Source of the DNA: Basidiobolus heterosporus B8920
Lineage: Eukaryota; Basidiobolomycota; Basidiobolomycetes; Basidiobolales; Basidiobolaceae
Direction: 5' to 3'
Assembly: GCA_000697455.1 (NCBI GenBank)
Contig: JNET01033083.1
Location: 1 to 10,520 of the forward strand
Length of the DNA stretch: 10,520 nt
The notes beneath the pieces are model-generated. The model was not told the origin of the DNA and did no database searches. It saw only the letters and a program-made list of their open reading frames with translations. Position 1 is the first letter of the stretch. Every line of letters begins with the position of its first letter. Shown here piece after piece: positions 1 through 8,928 of this stretch. Made by a program: the position numbers and the translations under genes.

Positions 1-904
1 CAAAAGTCTGGCGGATGTGTGGAGAGAGATGATAACGGATACGAAGAAAATTGGCATAGAAAAGGGCACCAAGAGGAGATAGCTGGAACCTGTGCGATGT
101 GTTAGCCTAAGTAGCACTGTTAAACTATTCTAACACCTAAAGAAATCAATACGTACGTGATGGCCCCTAATAATTGTAAGCCCATTATACCAATAACTTC
201 AACCTTGGCCACGTTCTTCATAGCTAAATCATAGTAAGTGTCTTTAAAGTGTTTCAGGAATTTTGCAAGATTAGCTGCTTGGGTAGCTCCGGCAGAACGA
301 GTAGTTGAGTTAATGTCAGGGAACACAGAAGGTAGTAGCGTAACGCGAGCAAAGTCGACAACGTGAAACAATGAATAGACAGTAAATGGAATGATAGTCA
401 CTAAATATATTTGGATTAGTGCAAAACTGTGATCAAGAATGTACTTGCAACCTTACCGAAGAGTGAGGGGGAGATATACCACAGCAAGCTCATCAATAGA
501 TAATGAACGTTGTCATCCATGAATATCCGTTGTAAAAATGCTGAGCTAAATTGAGGTGCCTAGAGGAATAACAGTAGGTTGAAGATAGTGCTAGATTAGG
601 ATTAACATAAAAACTTACGCCATAGGTTTTCCACACTGTAATACCGTAGCTTATCAACACTCCGATATATACCCTATAATACCAACTTTGAGCGGCTACG
701 GCAGAGCCAAAGACCTTGTTGATGAAATAGAAGAGGGAACTAACAGTAACAATGCAGTGGCCGATCCACCAAGCAAACCTAGGGCTCTATTTACAGCGAA
801 ATTAGTACTTACTCAGGTAGTATACAATATCACCTTGTGCTTACAGTAACTAGGGGTTTAATTCGCTCAACAAGTGTGGAAGGGGCTTGAGGTCTAGACG
901 ACAT
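1..904 (-). CDS. POM33: TMEM33/Pom33/Tts1-family ER and nuclear-envelope membrane protein, 3' end cut by window edge
   Basis: By family knowledge this is a multi-pass ER/nuclear-envelope protein; yeast Pom33/Per33 and fission yeast Tts1 help shape the ER and place nuclear pores. I read five exons: 904-845, 786-619, 559-457, 400-157 and 89-1. The four introns are 58, 59, 56 and 67 bases, all GT..AG, most with a CTAAT/CTAAC-like branch site near the 3' end. The ATG at 904 has A at -3. The 221 residues in the window carry family signatures: FAWWIGHC and WYYRVYIGVLISYG (exon 2), DDNVHYLLMSLLW (exon 3), SLFHVVDFAR (exon 4), and FYANFLRIRY followed by SPHIRQTF (exon 5), which matches the YYRFLTLRY region of human TMEM33. 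Reading through intron 4 gives a false stop at 120-122. The remaining C-terminus lies outside. Family assignment is firm; the choice between Pom33, Per33 and Tts1 naming is open. Confidence 0.93.
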
Positions 905-1039
905 GGTTGAAATCTAAAGCTAAAACCAACGATAGCGTATTATTCAAGAAAATGGGAAAGCAAACATGTAGGTAGCTTGATGGATTTATTTAATAGTTGA
1001 AGTTCACCATAATTTTAGTAAGCTACTCTCATCAAGAAA

Positions 1040-1055
1040 CGGGGACGAGGCCCCG
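1040..1055. repeat. GC-rich hairpin
   Basis: CGGGG (1040-1044) and CCCCG (1051-1055) form a 5-bp all-GC stem round a 6-base loop. It stands out only because the surroundings are AT-rich. It lies about 135 bases upstream of the TMEM33-family start codon, so it could sit in that gene's promoter. Function unknown. Confidence 0.4.
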
Positions 1056-1310
1056 CCAATGAGCAGAATTCATTTTGAGGATTAATCTATATACTAAATG
1101 AATTGGAATTGCTCGATTTTTGTCTCTTCATAGTGCCCAGCCAACAAAACATTTCCTACGGAGTGACTGTAGGCTGACTCTTGGCGTGACGAAGGTAGGT
1201 AGTTAATTAAATTGTGAATTGTCAATATCCATGTTAAGTGATAACAGCAATTTAGTTACGTAATCAAAACAATCCATGGTGAAAATATGAATAGTACATT
1301 TAGAATTGAT

Positions 1311-1392
1311 GAATTTTCTCATTGAGCGATACCTCATGCAGCGTGAGAAGTAGTAATGAGAGTTCGATGGCGTAATTTTTTAGAGAAAATTC
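1311..1392. repeat. Spaced 10-base inverted repeat
   Basis: GAATTTTCTC at 1311-1320 is the exact reverse complement of GAGAAAATTC at 1383-1392, with 62 bases between. A second perfect inverted repeat, ATGTGA-TT-TCACAT, lies just downstream at 1411-1424. Both are short and AT-rich, so chance is a real possibility. Confidence 0.3.
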
Positions 1393-2515
1393 GTACATCA
1401 CAATTATAAAATGTGATTTCACATAATGAGTATGCTTCTCTCAAGCATATGTCTTAAAGTAGGCAGACTACTGTTACATAGATGTACAGAGGTGATGAAT
1501 TTGTCTGCTTTCAAAAAGGACGAAATAGAATTGTTAGCAAAACCTAAATGATAACCTTAAATCCGAAAAAGCCCGAATAGGCGATTCCAATAACTTAATA
1601 GTAATGTTGATGATTCCAGAGTACATTGAGTAGATCCATACCAGAACGAGGAATAAGACCAAAGCCAACTATGCAAATTATCAGAATTCTGCATCTTAAA
1701 GAATATGCTAACAGATTCTCGCATGGTGCATGGATTTTGAGTAGCCTCTCGAATACTTGTCTGTATCAATAATTACTGACGAATGATTGATCCATGATGC
1801 TATTTACCGAAAGTAATTTACTATTTAAAAGCTTGTCAAGATGAGTCCCTCAATGATTGAGCGAATCCAACAATCGTATACAAATAGGTTTGAAGTAAGA
1901 TTTAATATTCTCGGCAATTTCGCAACTGAATCAGTAATTACAAGAAAATATATTTGAGATTTATTTATTCTGAAATTTTACAAGCATCTGACATGCTGTT
2001 GACTCCCATAAATATCAGATTTAAAATTAAAATTATGCCTCCTTTCACTGGCCTGATTTGCACATGAATATCTTCTTTTTCCGCTGTCGGTGTTCCTATC
2101 AGTTCTCTAGAATAACCAGTACATATTGAAATAACTTCAAGAATATAATCTGCGTGGTCAGCACTTTCACGGAGGTACGAATTGTGATTAATCATATTGG
2201 CTGTGGTGGACGCTTCGATTGGAGGATGTTGCTACTGCTTTCTCACTAAAGATAATAGTCTTATGCTGAGTAAATTTACAAGATCTAAGATTGTTAACTT
2301 TTCCTTGATGTAGAGTTCTGTCTGTGGCATTTCTATATTGCTCTCATGCCTGATTTTGATAATTTATAATCTTCACTCAAACAGATGTTTCTAAATTGGA
2401 TTTTCATAACTTTTAATTCATTATTTGCCATTTAAGCATTTGTGCTGAACGTGACACGTACTCATCAGCCCATGTTGAGTATAGGCGTACACCCAATCCA
2501 CGTATAGAAAGACAG

Positions 2516-2549
2516 CCGATATCGGTAGTGAGGTATTGCCACAATACCT
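2516..2549. repeat. Two adjacent perfect inverted repeats
   Basis: A 10-base palindrome CCGATATCGG (2516-2525) is followed after five bases by AGGTATTG-CCA-CAATACCT (2531-2549), an 8-bp perfect stem with a 3-base loop. This is the densest dyad symmetry I saw in the 905-3799 spacer. It could be a cruciform, a binding site for a dimeric factor, or chance. Confidence 0.4.
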
Positions 2550-3799
2550 AGTAATTTGGCGAGGGCAATGACCAAAGAATAACTGAGGCGGGATAGGTAT
2601 TTAATTTCAGTCTAAGCAAAGTAGGTACGATCGCCACTTCCATACGGAACAATCAATTTACATGGACAACAATTGTAAATTTTTGGTAGGTTGCATTTTG
2701 CATATATGAGTGCAAGAAGGGATAAATACCTTGGGATACACATTCTAGAAGGCATATGTTGAAGTACACTTTCTGGGCAATGATGATGGCCAGTTTACCT
2801 TTATGTGTCGGGATTTGATCCTTCTAATGTGAGCTGCTAAATCACAAAACCCTCATTCATTCCCATGAAATACTACAGTAACATCCGGTGGCTAATATCC
2901 AACTCAATTTGGTCTTCGGATGCCCAAGGCATTACTTGTTATAGCAGACTACGGACTTTAAAGTGGCTTGACGGCTACTGATACATACTGTTTGCAATCT
3001 GCGACTCAGCTGTGATATCGCAGCTACAAAGCCGATCCTTCATGACATCACGAACTAGCCAGAGCTCTACTATATGGCATTTCTTTGGTTTACTAATTCA
3101 TCATTCGGTGAGTCTCGACTTGTGCAAGAATGTCCAATTATTGATCCTGAGAAAGTAAAATCCGTATTTATGCTCATTAATTCTGAGATTTAATTTGGCC
3201 AATACCCATAGAGGATTAACAGATGACTTTTGTCAATTTTGCCCGACAAGTAGTCGCCATTTTCGAACCCCAGTCTAGGCATGTAGTCATACACTCCTCT
3301 AAATATGATTTGTAGTGCACCAACCATTCAATTATTTAGTCTATTTCGCCGCTTACGGTCTTCAAGCCCCTCATAAATGACCAGTTCTAGATTCTCGAAC
3401 AAAGCTTTTGAGTGAATGTATAGAGGTCTACTGCTTGATGTGGAAACAGAAAAGTAGACATGCCGAAATGCCCAGCATGGATGAAACTCACAAATCATTG
3501 AGAAGCACTACTTATTTGAGATTGAGATTACAAACTCAACAATATTTGTGTATTATACAAATGCAATACTAAATAGGACTGAGGTCACAATCAAAAACCT
3601 TCAGCAGGTTAAAATGCAACTTGTACTCTATAATAGAACTCGGGAACCTCCGATGTTGAGAAAATGGTCGATATTTCTACTTCGTATACTAACATTGATA
3701 TAGAAATTTTGGTTTGTTGATCCTCTGAAAATGGTGGGTTGTTATTGTTGTACAACGCATGGGTTTTGTTCAAAATTTGAAGATGTTTCTCCGTGAAAA

Positions 3800-3808
3800 T
3801 ATATAAAG
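3800..3808 (+). promoter_or_regulatory. TATA box of the receptor-RGS gene
   Basis: TATATAAAG matches the eukaryotic TATA consensus and lies 57-65 bases upstream of the ATG at 3865. Transcription starting about 30 bases downstream would leave a short leader of roughly 25-35 bases. This supports 3865 as the true start. Confidence 0.55.
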
Positions 3809-3864
3809 AATCGGTAGGGCCTGAAGACTCTGGTGAAATCTTGTTTCCTGCAAATATCTGATCC

Positions 3865-5175
3865 ATGAAGTCTGGTGCTGTTGATATCATTTATTTCGTA
3901 TTGGCTGGCGTTTGGACTGTATTTGTGATCATCACTGCGTGTCTTTTCGTAAAAAATATCAACTACCCTAGTATCAAATATCGGAGTGTTCCATTGTTCT
4001 GCGTCAACGCACTGACCAACCTACTAGTTACTGTGAATATCATCCTCTCAGGTCCACTATCCAATAGTTACTCATGCTACGCATATTTTTGGATTTTGTA
4101 CCTTTGTCTTCCTCTCTGGATAATCACCACGTTGGTCAAACACTTTCGACTCATCATCTTATACCGATTTGGCGCCGAAAAAATCCTTACCTATACAACT
4201 ATGTATCCAAGCTTAAGCAAAGAAAATAACCACTTTATAACGACTACTGAAGTACTGAGTCATAGCCTGTTCCCTAAGGGCAGTTGGCTCCGTCGCTTAC
4301 TGACCCCCAAAGCACACATTCTGGGTATTTTATTGTGGATGATTCCGCATCTTATTCTAGCAGTGGCTTTACACTTGGTGCTCAAGAATAACAGAGGAGA
4401 GTACTCATCCGATGTGTCAGTCGAACTCTGTATAAACAACTGGTACTGGTCGCCAATACTCGGTGTCTTTATTCTTTATACTTTGGGTGTATTACCTGTT
4501 ATATTACTGTATCTAAGAGGCATCAAAGATGCATACGATATGAGACTTGAAGTCTTGTGGGATATTGCAGCTGGAACTATCGGAACTTGCGCTTGTATAT
4601 TATCCACTGAGTTGAATAATAACACAGTATCCTTATTGATTTTTCCAAATCAAATGTGGACTGCTGTAATGTGCATGTGTATGTACTGGATTTCAGTATT
4701 TATTCCATTTCGCGAGAAACGCCGCTTCATGTCTGCCCAACCTTTTAAGAATGGAGCCCAGCCATTGTTTGAAGATATTTTAAGTGACTCTGGCCTATTT
4801 CAAGAGTTTCATGCATTTAGTGTGCGCGATTTTAGCGTAGAGAATCCGCTGTTTTATAACCGCGTGAGCCAATGGATCCAGAACATGAAGGATATAGAAA
4901 AAATGCCAAGTTCCTCCATTGTTGAGAGTATATACGAAGAAGCACATGAGATTTATAGACTTTTTATCGCTAGCAACGCGGATTTTGAAATCAACATTTG
5001 TGCAGAAACAATTGAGCAAGTCTCGAGGGATATTTCAAGAAATACTCTACGGAGCTCGTTATTTGACCAGGCACTCTCGGAGGTTATGGATATGATGCTC
5101 GGGCAAACGTTTCCACGGTTTCTTCGTTACAAGGGGTGGCTCAATGAGTACCCCAACCGATCGATGTCTATTTAG
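3865..5175 (+). CDS. Seven-transmembrane receptor-like protein with C-terminal RGS domain
   Basis: Predicted cell-surface protein joining a GPCR-like membrane half to a GTPase-activating RGS half, the layout of plant AtRGS1 and fungal GprK-type proteins. RGS domains speed GTP hydrolysis on G-alpha and so switch signalling off. One uninterrupted 436-residue reading frame. Seven hydrophobic spans lie near residues 8-30, 42-63, 72-95, 150-172, 195-217, 230-248 and 263-281. C71 (start of span 3) and C189 (loop 4-5) suit the usual GPCR disulfide, and NNT at 252-254 is a possible glycosylation site in the outer loop 6-7. The RGS domain spans about 301-421: FSVEN holds E326/N327 and EIN holds N377, matching the two G-alpha-contacting asparagines of RGS4; FDQA (400-403) and FPRFL (416-420) also fit. 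The ATG follows an in-frame TGA at 3859-3861, though its -3 base is T. No ligand can be inferred. It is intronless, unlike the other genes here. Confidence 0.9.
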   Translation: MKSGAVDIIYFVLAGVWTVFVIITACLFVKNINYPSIKYRSVPLFCVNALTNLLVTVNIILSGPLSNSYSCYAYFWILYLCLPLWIITTLVKHFRLIILYRFGAEKILTYTTMYPSLSKENNHFITTTEVLSHSLFPKGSWLRRLLTPKAHILGILLWMIPHLILAVALHLVLKNNRGEYSSDVSVELCINNWYWSPILGVFILYTLGVLPVILLYLRGIKDAYDMRLEVLWDIAAGTIGTCACILSTELNNNTVSLLIFPNQMWTAVMCMCMYWISVFIPFREKRRFMSAQPFKNGAQPLFEDILSDSGLFQEFHAFSVRDFSVENPLFYNRVSQWIQNMKDIEKMPSSSIVESIYEEAHEIYRLFIASNADFEINICAETIEQVSRDISRNTLRSSLFDQALSEVMDMMLGQTFPRFLRYKGWLNEYPNRSMSI

Positions 5176-5330
5176 GTATATACTTGTGTTCATATATTTT
5201 GTTAGGGCCTCGATCATATTCGTTATTGGCCTTCCTCTTCCTGTAACCATACCATTGATTCTTTTATTCATGTATATTTCACTTATCTAATTAATACATT
5301 TCTTGGGTCATGATATCTGCACATAGTTAT

Positions 5331-5346
5331 TTGTTGCTTGCAACAA
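5331..5346. repeat. 7-bp perfect inverted repeat downstream of the receptor-RGS gene
   Basis: TTGTTGC and GCAACAA flank a 2-base centre, about 155 bases past the stop codon at 5175. It might fold in the 3' untranslated RNA, or be coincidental. Confidence 0.3.
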
Positions 5347-5672
5347 CAAAAACAATCACATATTTTCTATAGCTTTTTGATAAGGTGTACATAAGTCGAG
5401 TGATCCAAGTCAAGAAGAGTGACGCTTCAATTTTTGAGTGTTACACGGCTAATATATTACTCATTAAAACATTGATATTAATGGTAATAAGAATAACAAA
5501 TAGATATGTATAGACATATAAAATATTACTAGTTGCCGGATTCAAGTCTAAACGCTTACCATCCTTAAGGTCTTTTGAACCATTAAACAAAGTAATTGTC
5601 AATATGAAATGGCAATATAGAGTATTTGGAAAGAAGTTTGTTTTTAGTTTATTCCTGGCTAACCGGATCTCA

Positions 5673-5684
5673 TGTGATATCACA
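5673..5684. repeat. 12-base perfect palindrome
   Basis: TGTGATATCACA reads the same on both strands. A related imperfect palindrome, AGCTGTGATATCGCAGCT, occurs at 3009-3026 in the other large spacer. Their shared TGTGATATC core may be a dimer-binding site or chance. Confidence 0.35.
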
Positions 5685-7101
5685 GTAGCACATCCTGTTC
5701 GAGCGCAATGTCAGACAGCATTAATCATTTTTACAACGATTCTCAATGGAGACTTCTAGCATTCCTCTCAAAGTTAGTGCGTATCCTGATGCCTTAATAA
5801 CCCATGTGCAGATAAGATCAACTTGCTTACATGATGAGGATTTTAAAGAAATTTCCGCTTGGAATTGATGAAACTCGAGCCTTAAACCTTATTCTGTCAC
5901 AACACTAGATATAACGATGTAATGAAACTATCAAATTGTACTCATATAATGCACCCATTGAGATCATAATATATATGAGAGAGAATCATGCGTATCTTGA
6001 GGAGAGAAGCGTATATGTAGCAAATAATTCGATATCAATATTTATATGATTGTAAAAACCTCATACTGTTGTTTCTTTTGATGTGCCGCGTGAATGTAGC
6101 AATCAGTTTCATTGGATTTGCATGATATCATCGTAATGAGGGCGTGATAGGGCCATATTTGAGCACGAGACAATTCTAATGGGCTACTCCTACTACTTTA
6201 AGTGAGGCAATGATAATATACATCACATGAGAATAATTGAGGTGTTGCTTCAATATGCCGGCAATAATAGAGCAAATGGTTCACTATAATAAGCATGGGG
6301 CTCATCTTATCAGTATGCCATACTGCTCTTTAAAACCGAACCAATTCCAACTTCACTGTACTCAGATTTTGCAATAAGCAAAGTTTCAAGCGGATTTTTT
6401 GCTCGTATTCCACTCATCATCCAAAACTTACATATCAGCAACATCTAATTATCTTCAGAGAAAGTGATACACGCAGCTCAATTACGTTAGGGTTTGCGTA
6501 AATTCAAATTCAATTGAGGAAATCGAAAATTGATGTTTCTTAATGTTTAACTCAAGAAAGGATTTGTTTTATTCAATAAGAGGAATCTTCTGTCTAATCA
6601 AATAAACTATGAATCATACCTAGAGAATGAAGAAATATAGGCTTCCATCAAAGGAAATACCATCATGTAGCACAGCATATAATGAATAGCCACAAATAAC
6701 ATGTCTCTATTTATGCTTGTAATATCATACACGCAAAGGCATTGACTTTTCGGATTTAATGTGTGTCAATCATTGACTCTACGTTAATATCAATGTATTA
6801 AGAATATATCCTTTTGGGTATCCATATTCCATTTAGGCGTCTTTGGGTGCTTCTAAGCGTGTTCCACCTTGAAAAATCCTTATGGTACCTTGTAGAAACG
6901 CTTATCGGGGAATTTTAAGGAAAGTATGCAAAAAATATGCATTAGTCGCATGGAATGACTAGATGTATTTCAGGCAGGCGATATGTTGCACAGATGGCTG
7001 GATTTGGTATGGAACAGTTCAATATGAAACAGATTGGGGATTCTGGATATCGATCATCACAGTCACCATGAATATTTGTATGATGAGCAGCACATATTTC
7101 A

Positions 7102-7110
7102 TATAAATAG
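7102..7110 (+). promoter_or_regulatory. TATA-like box of the LITAF-domain gene
   Basis: TATAAATAG lies 163-171 bases upstream of the ATG at 7273. That would give a leader of about 130 bases, longer than for the receptor-RGS gene. A T-run ending in CAG at 7225-7236 could instead mark the acceptor of a leader intron, so the link is tentative. Confidence 0.4.
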
Positions 7111-7272
7111 TGCCTCAATCTTGAAATCCCTCTTAACAAACTCTAAAGAGTTCGAGGTGTGACCATCGCGCTCTTTACTTTCGTGTGTCGCTTCAGCTTG
7201 TAAATCAATATTCGTTACCTGCGGTTTTTTTTCCAGAGAGAGTTGAGTTCCCCGATAGCGTCGAATATCATA

Positions 7273-7842
7273 ATGCCAGCTAGCCATGGTAACTTCCAAG
7301 ATCCCGTCATGTGTATCTCCTCCTCCAGTCTCCCTATTCAACTAGTTCCGGTTCAACTCTCTATATCAGAACAAAACCTACCAGACTCGGTAATGTCTGA
7401 ACTCAAATATCGCCTTTCAACTCTTTCTCCGCCACGTCCTTCACTAGAAATCGATCTTCCACCAAACCTTCGCCGTTTTCATAGCCTACGGAAAGTCCGG
7501 TTCCGTGATCTTCCTTTGCGAATTCAGTGTCCCAATTGTCACAAATATTGCACTACCAACCTGAAGCACAAAAATGGTTCAGCAGTATGGCTTGCAGCCT
7601 TCGGCCTGTTAGTATATTGGATTTATTAACCTTGCATAGGATAATTACTAATCAGCTCTATATCAAGATTCATCATGACTGGAGTGTTTTTTTGGGTGCC
7701 ATTCATGACACGTATGTGTAAAGGTATGAATATTTATCGGTCATATATTGGCATTGTCCACTTGATTAACACAGGTTTCGCAGATGTTGTCCATGAATGT
7801 CCCCACTGTCAAAGATCTTTAGGTAGATATCGACGCCTCTAG
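7273..7842 (+). CDS. LITAF-domain (SIMPLE-like) zinc-binding membrane protein, three exons
   Basis: Family knowledge: LITAF-domain proteins sit on the cytosolic face of late endosomes and lysosomes through a split zinc-binding module with a hydrophobic segment between its halves. Exons are 7273-7607, 7668-7723 and 7784-7842; both introns are 60 bases, starting GTTAGT and GTATGA, with TACTAAT and GATTAAC branch-like sites. The spliced product is 149 residues. C86-x2-C89 (CPNC) is the first zinc knuckle, a hydrophobic stretch spans about 103-124 (AVWLAAFGL then FFWVPF), and KDVVHECPHC (130-139) is the second knuckle, followed by LGRYRRL, the family's usual ending. The N-terminal 80 residues are Ser/Pro-rich then basic, with no PPxY motif such as human LITAF has. 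The frame stays open upstream of 7273 but has no earlier ATG; A at -3 supports this start. Unspliced, the frame stops at 7627-7629 and misses the second knuckle. Confidence 0.93.
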
Positions 7843-8928
7843 AATTCATACTTTCAAGAATAATGTCTATTGCTAGACAATGTGAATATATGGAGGTTTT
7901 ACTGCTGTGATGAGATTCCGATATCCAGCACACACCTTCTCGTGCAGTCCTTATTTTTGTTCATCCTTATTCCTTTCCTTGTTCTTATATAATTAACATT
8001 TGATTTAATAATTCGAACCTAATAGTACATATATATATAACTATATGAGTTTTGTACATCAATCAATTTCATAACAGTCTCTACATTCAATAGAATCTAA
8101 TCTCCAGTCGATTCACTTCTCCATCATAAACACAATGACCAAGCTTATCGATGTAGCCAATTTATGTCTAAATATCGTGCAAACTGTTAAGTCAGTTTCG
8201 AAATATCGTGAGAAACTTACGAAAATTGAGTTTTTGTGTACTTTATTTCTAACCGCTTTCCCACGAGAGCAATGGTGGTTTTGAGTAACGTGATACTGAT
8301 GGGGTTTTGAACCGGCTTTGTGTAATATTTAGCCCTTTTTGAAATAGTGTGGATTAATAAAAATGGCTCTGTCATATGCCGGAGAGCATGCTATTCTTGT
8401 GATAATCAATAAGATGACACTAGCTTTCAATGGTGGTCAATTAATGTGTAACAGTCATGCAGAATTCCGTAGAGCTCGATTTTCAACAAGTCAAGTATTC
8501 TTCTCTCATAATATAAAGACCACTCAGTAGCGGGTATGTGATTGGTAAAATCTATGGAAATCTCAGTCTCACATAGCTACATCATCAATTTCCCGTTTGC
8601 TCCGATATGTGCATTCCTAAGGATCCAGAACACTGGAACATCCTTGTGATTGATCTATAACGTTATTTATCAAACTGAGTATCTATATTGAACTCTACGT
8701 ACCATAATGTAGTTGTAGCAGGTGTTTATTTCTTAATTGTATTACTAGTTCGTTGGTCGTAGCTACTTTGGTTGGAGATAATGTGACGATCGGTAATAAA
8801 AGAAAACTTAAATAAGTGAGAAACATATGCTCATAAATAATATCAAAGGGTTGAATATACGAGCATCTGTGAATTACCAAACTTACAAAATAACCAAACA
8901 TTTCGCAGTTCGCAACATGGTTAAAAGA
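7843..8928. other. Spacer between convergent genes
   Basis: It holds the 3' untranslated regions of the LITAF-domain gene (from the left) and of the tyrosinase gene (from the right). On the minus strand AATAAA at 8725-8730, about 200 bases past the tyrosinase stop, is a possible polyadenylation signal. The middle contains an AT-run and a possible start of a short or decayed plus-strand gene, listed separately. A 68-codon minus-strand frame at 8695-8901 lies in the tyrosinase 3' region and has no recognisable domain. Confidence 0.5.
8026..8206 (+). other. Possible promoter, leader and first exon of an unidentified or decayed gene
   Basis: A TATA-rich run (8026-8046) is followed by about 90 bases rich in C, A and T without any ATG, then ACAATGACC with an ATG at 8135 and A at -3. 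This resembles the leader of an expressed fungal gene. The frame encodes MTKLIDVANLCLNIVQT and continues. A 60-base intron could start at GTGAGA (8207), with a CTAAC branch site and an ...ACGAG end (8266), but every acceptor I tried soon meets a stop, and no domain is recognisable. It may be a short gene, a decayed gene, a noncoding transcript or coincidence. Confidence 0.2.

Larger units (their letters stand above)
905..3799. other. Long spacer without a supportable gene
   Basis: Almost 3 kb between the divergently transcribed TMEM33-family and receptor-RGS genes. Stops are frequent in all six frames. The longest open stretches (minus strand 1557-1769 and 1965-2195) are of a size expected by chance in AT-rich DNA and show no domain I recognise. 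The right end must hold the distal promoter of the receptor-RGS gene and the left end that of the TMEM33-family gene. The only structure I can point to is a set of short perfect inverted repeats, listed separately. I saw no long terminal repeats, transposon ends, microsatellite or tRNA. A gene made of very short exons, or a noncoding RNA, cannot be excluded by eye. Confidence 0.6.
5176..7101. other. Spacer without a supportable gene
   Basis: About 1.9 kb between two genes on the plus strand. It contains the 3' untranslated part of the receptor-RGS gene at its left end and upstream sequence of the LITAF-domain gene at its right. No open frame has a recognisable domain; a 29-codon frame from ATG 5710 leads nowhere convincing. 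Short dyads occur: TTGTTGC-TT-GCAACAA (5331-5346), TGTGATATCACA (5673-5684), ATGATATCAT (6122-6131) and GTCAAT-C-ATTGAC (6765-6777). I found no tRNA or mobile-element ends. Confidence 0.6.

Noticed and set aside
1557-2195. Two minus-strand open frames (70 and 76 codons) that read somewhat like protein
   Set aside because: They show no known motif, I found no splice sites joining them with the local intron pattern, and frames of this length are expected by chance here.
2470-2760. Overlapping minus-strand frames of about 45 codons with protein-like composition, including one with a hydrophobic stretch
   Set aside because: Three different frames look equally good over the same bases and the one intron I could draw ends in a stop, which argues for chance.
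2805-2835. tRNA T-arm-like string on the minus strand
   Set aside because: No matching acceptor, anticodon or D arm could be folded around it.
2880-3250. Faint resemblance to a retroelement RNase H region
   Set aside because: No catalytic motif, long terminal repeats or flanking element parts could be seen; the likeness is a few residues only.
3609-3890. 93-codon minus-strand open frame overlapping the receptor-RGS start
   Set aside because: No recognisable domain, no convincing partner exons, and it runs antisense through the TATA box and start of a well-supported gene. From AT-rich base composition a few frames of this length are expected by chance in the window.
5710-5880. Possible small plus-strand gene starting ATG TCA GAC AGC
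   Set aside because: Only 29 codons, and the intron needed to extend it would be about 35 bases, far below the 56-67 seen in every other gene here.
8695-8901. 68-codon minus-strand frame downstream of the tyrosinase
   Set aside because: It lies in the tyrosinase 3' region, has no recognisable domain, and the GTAAGT within it has no acceptor at the usual distance that gives a continuing frame.
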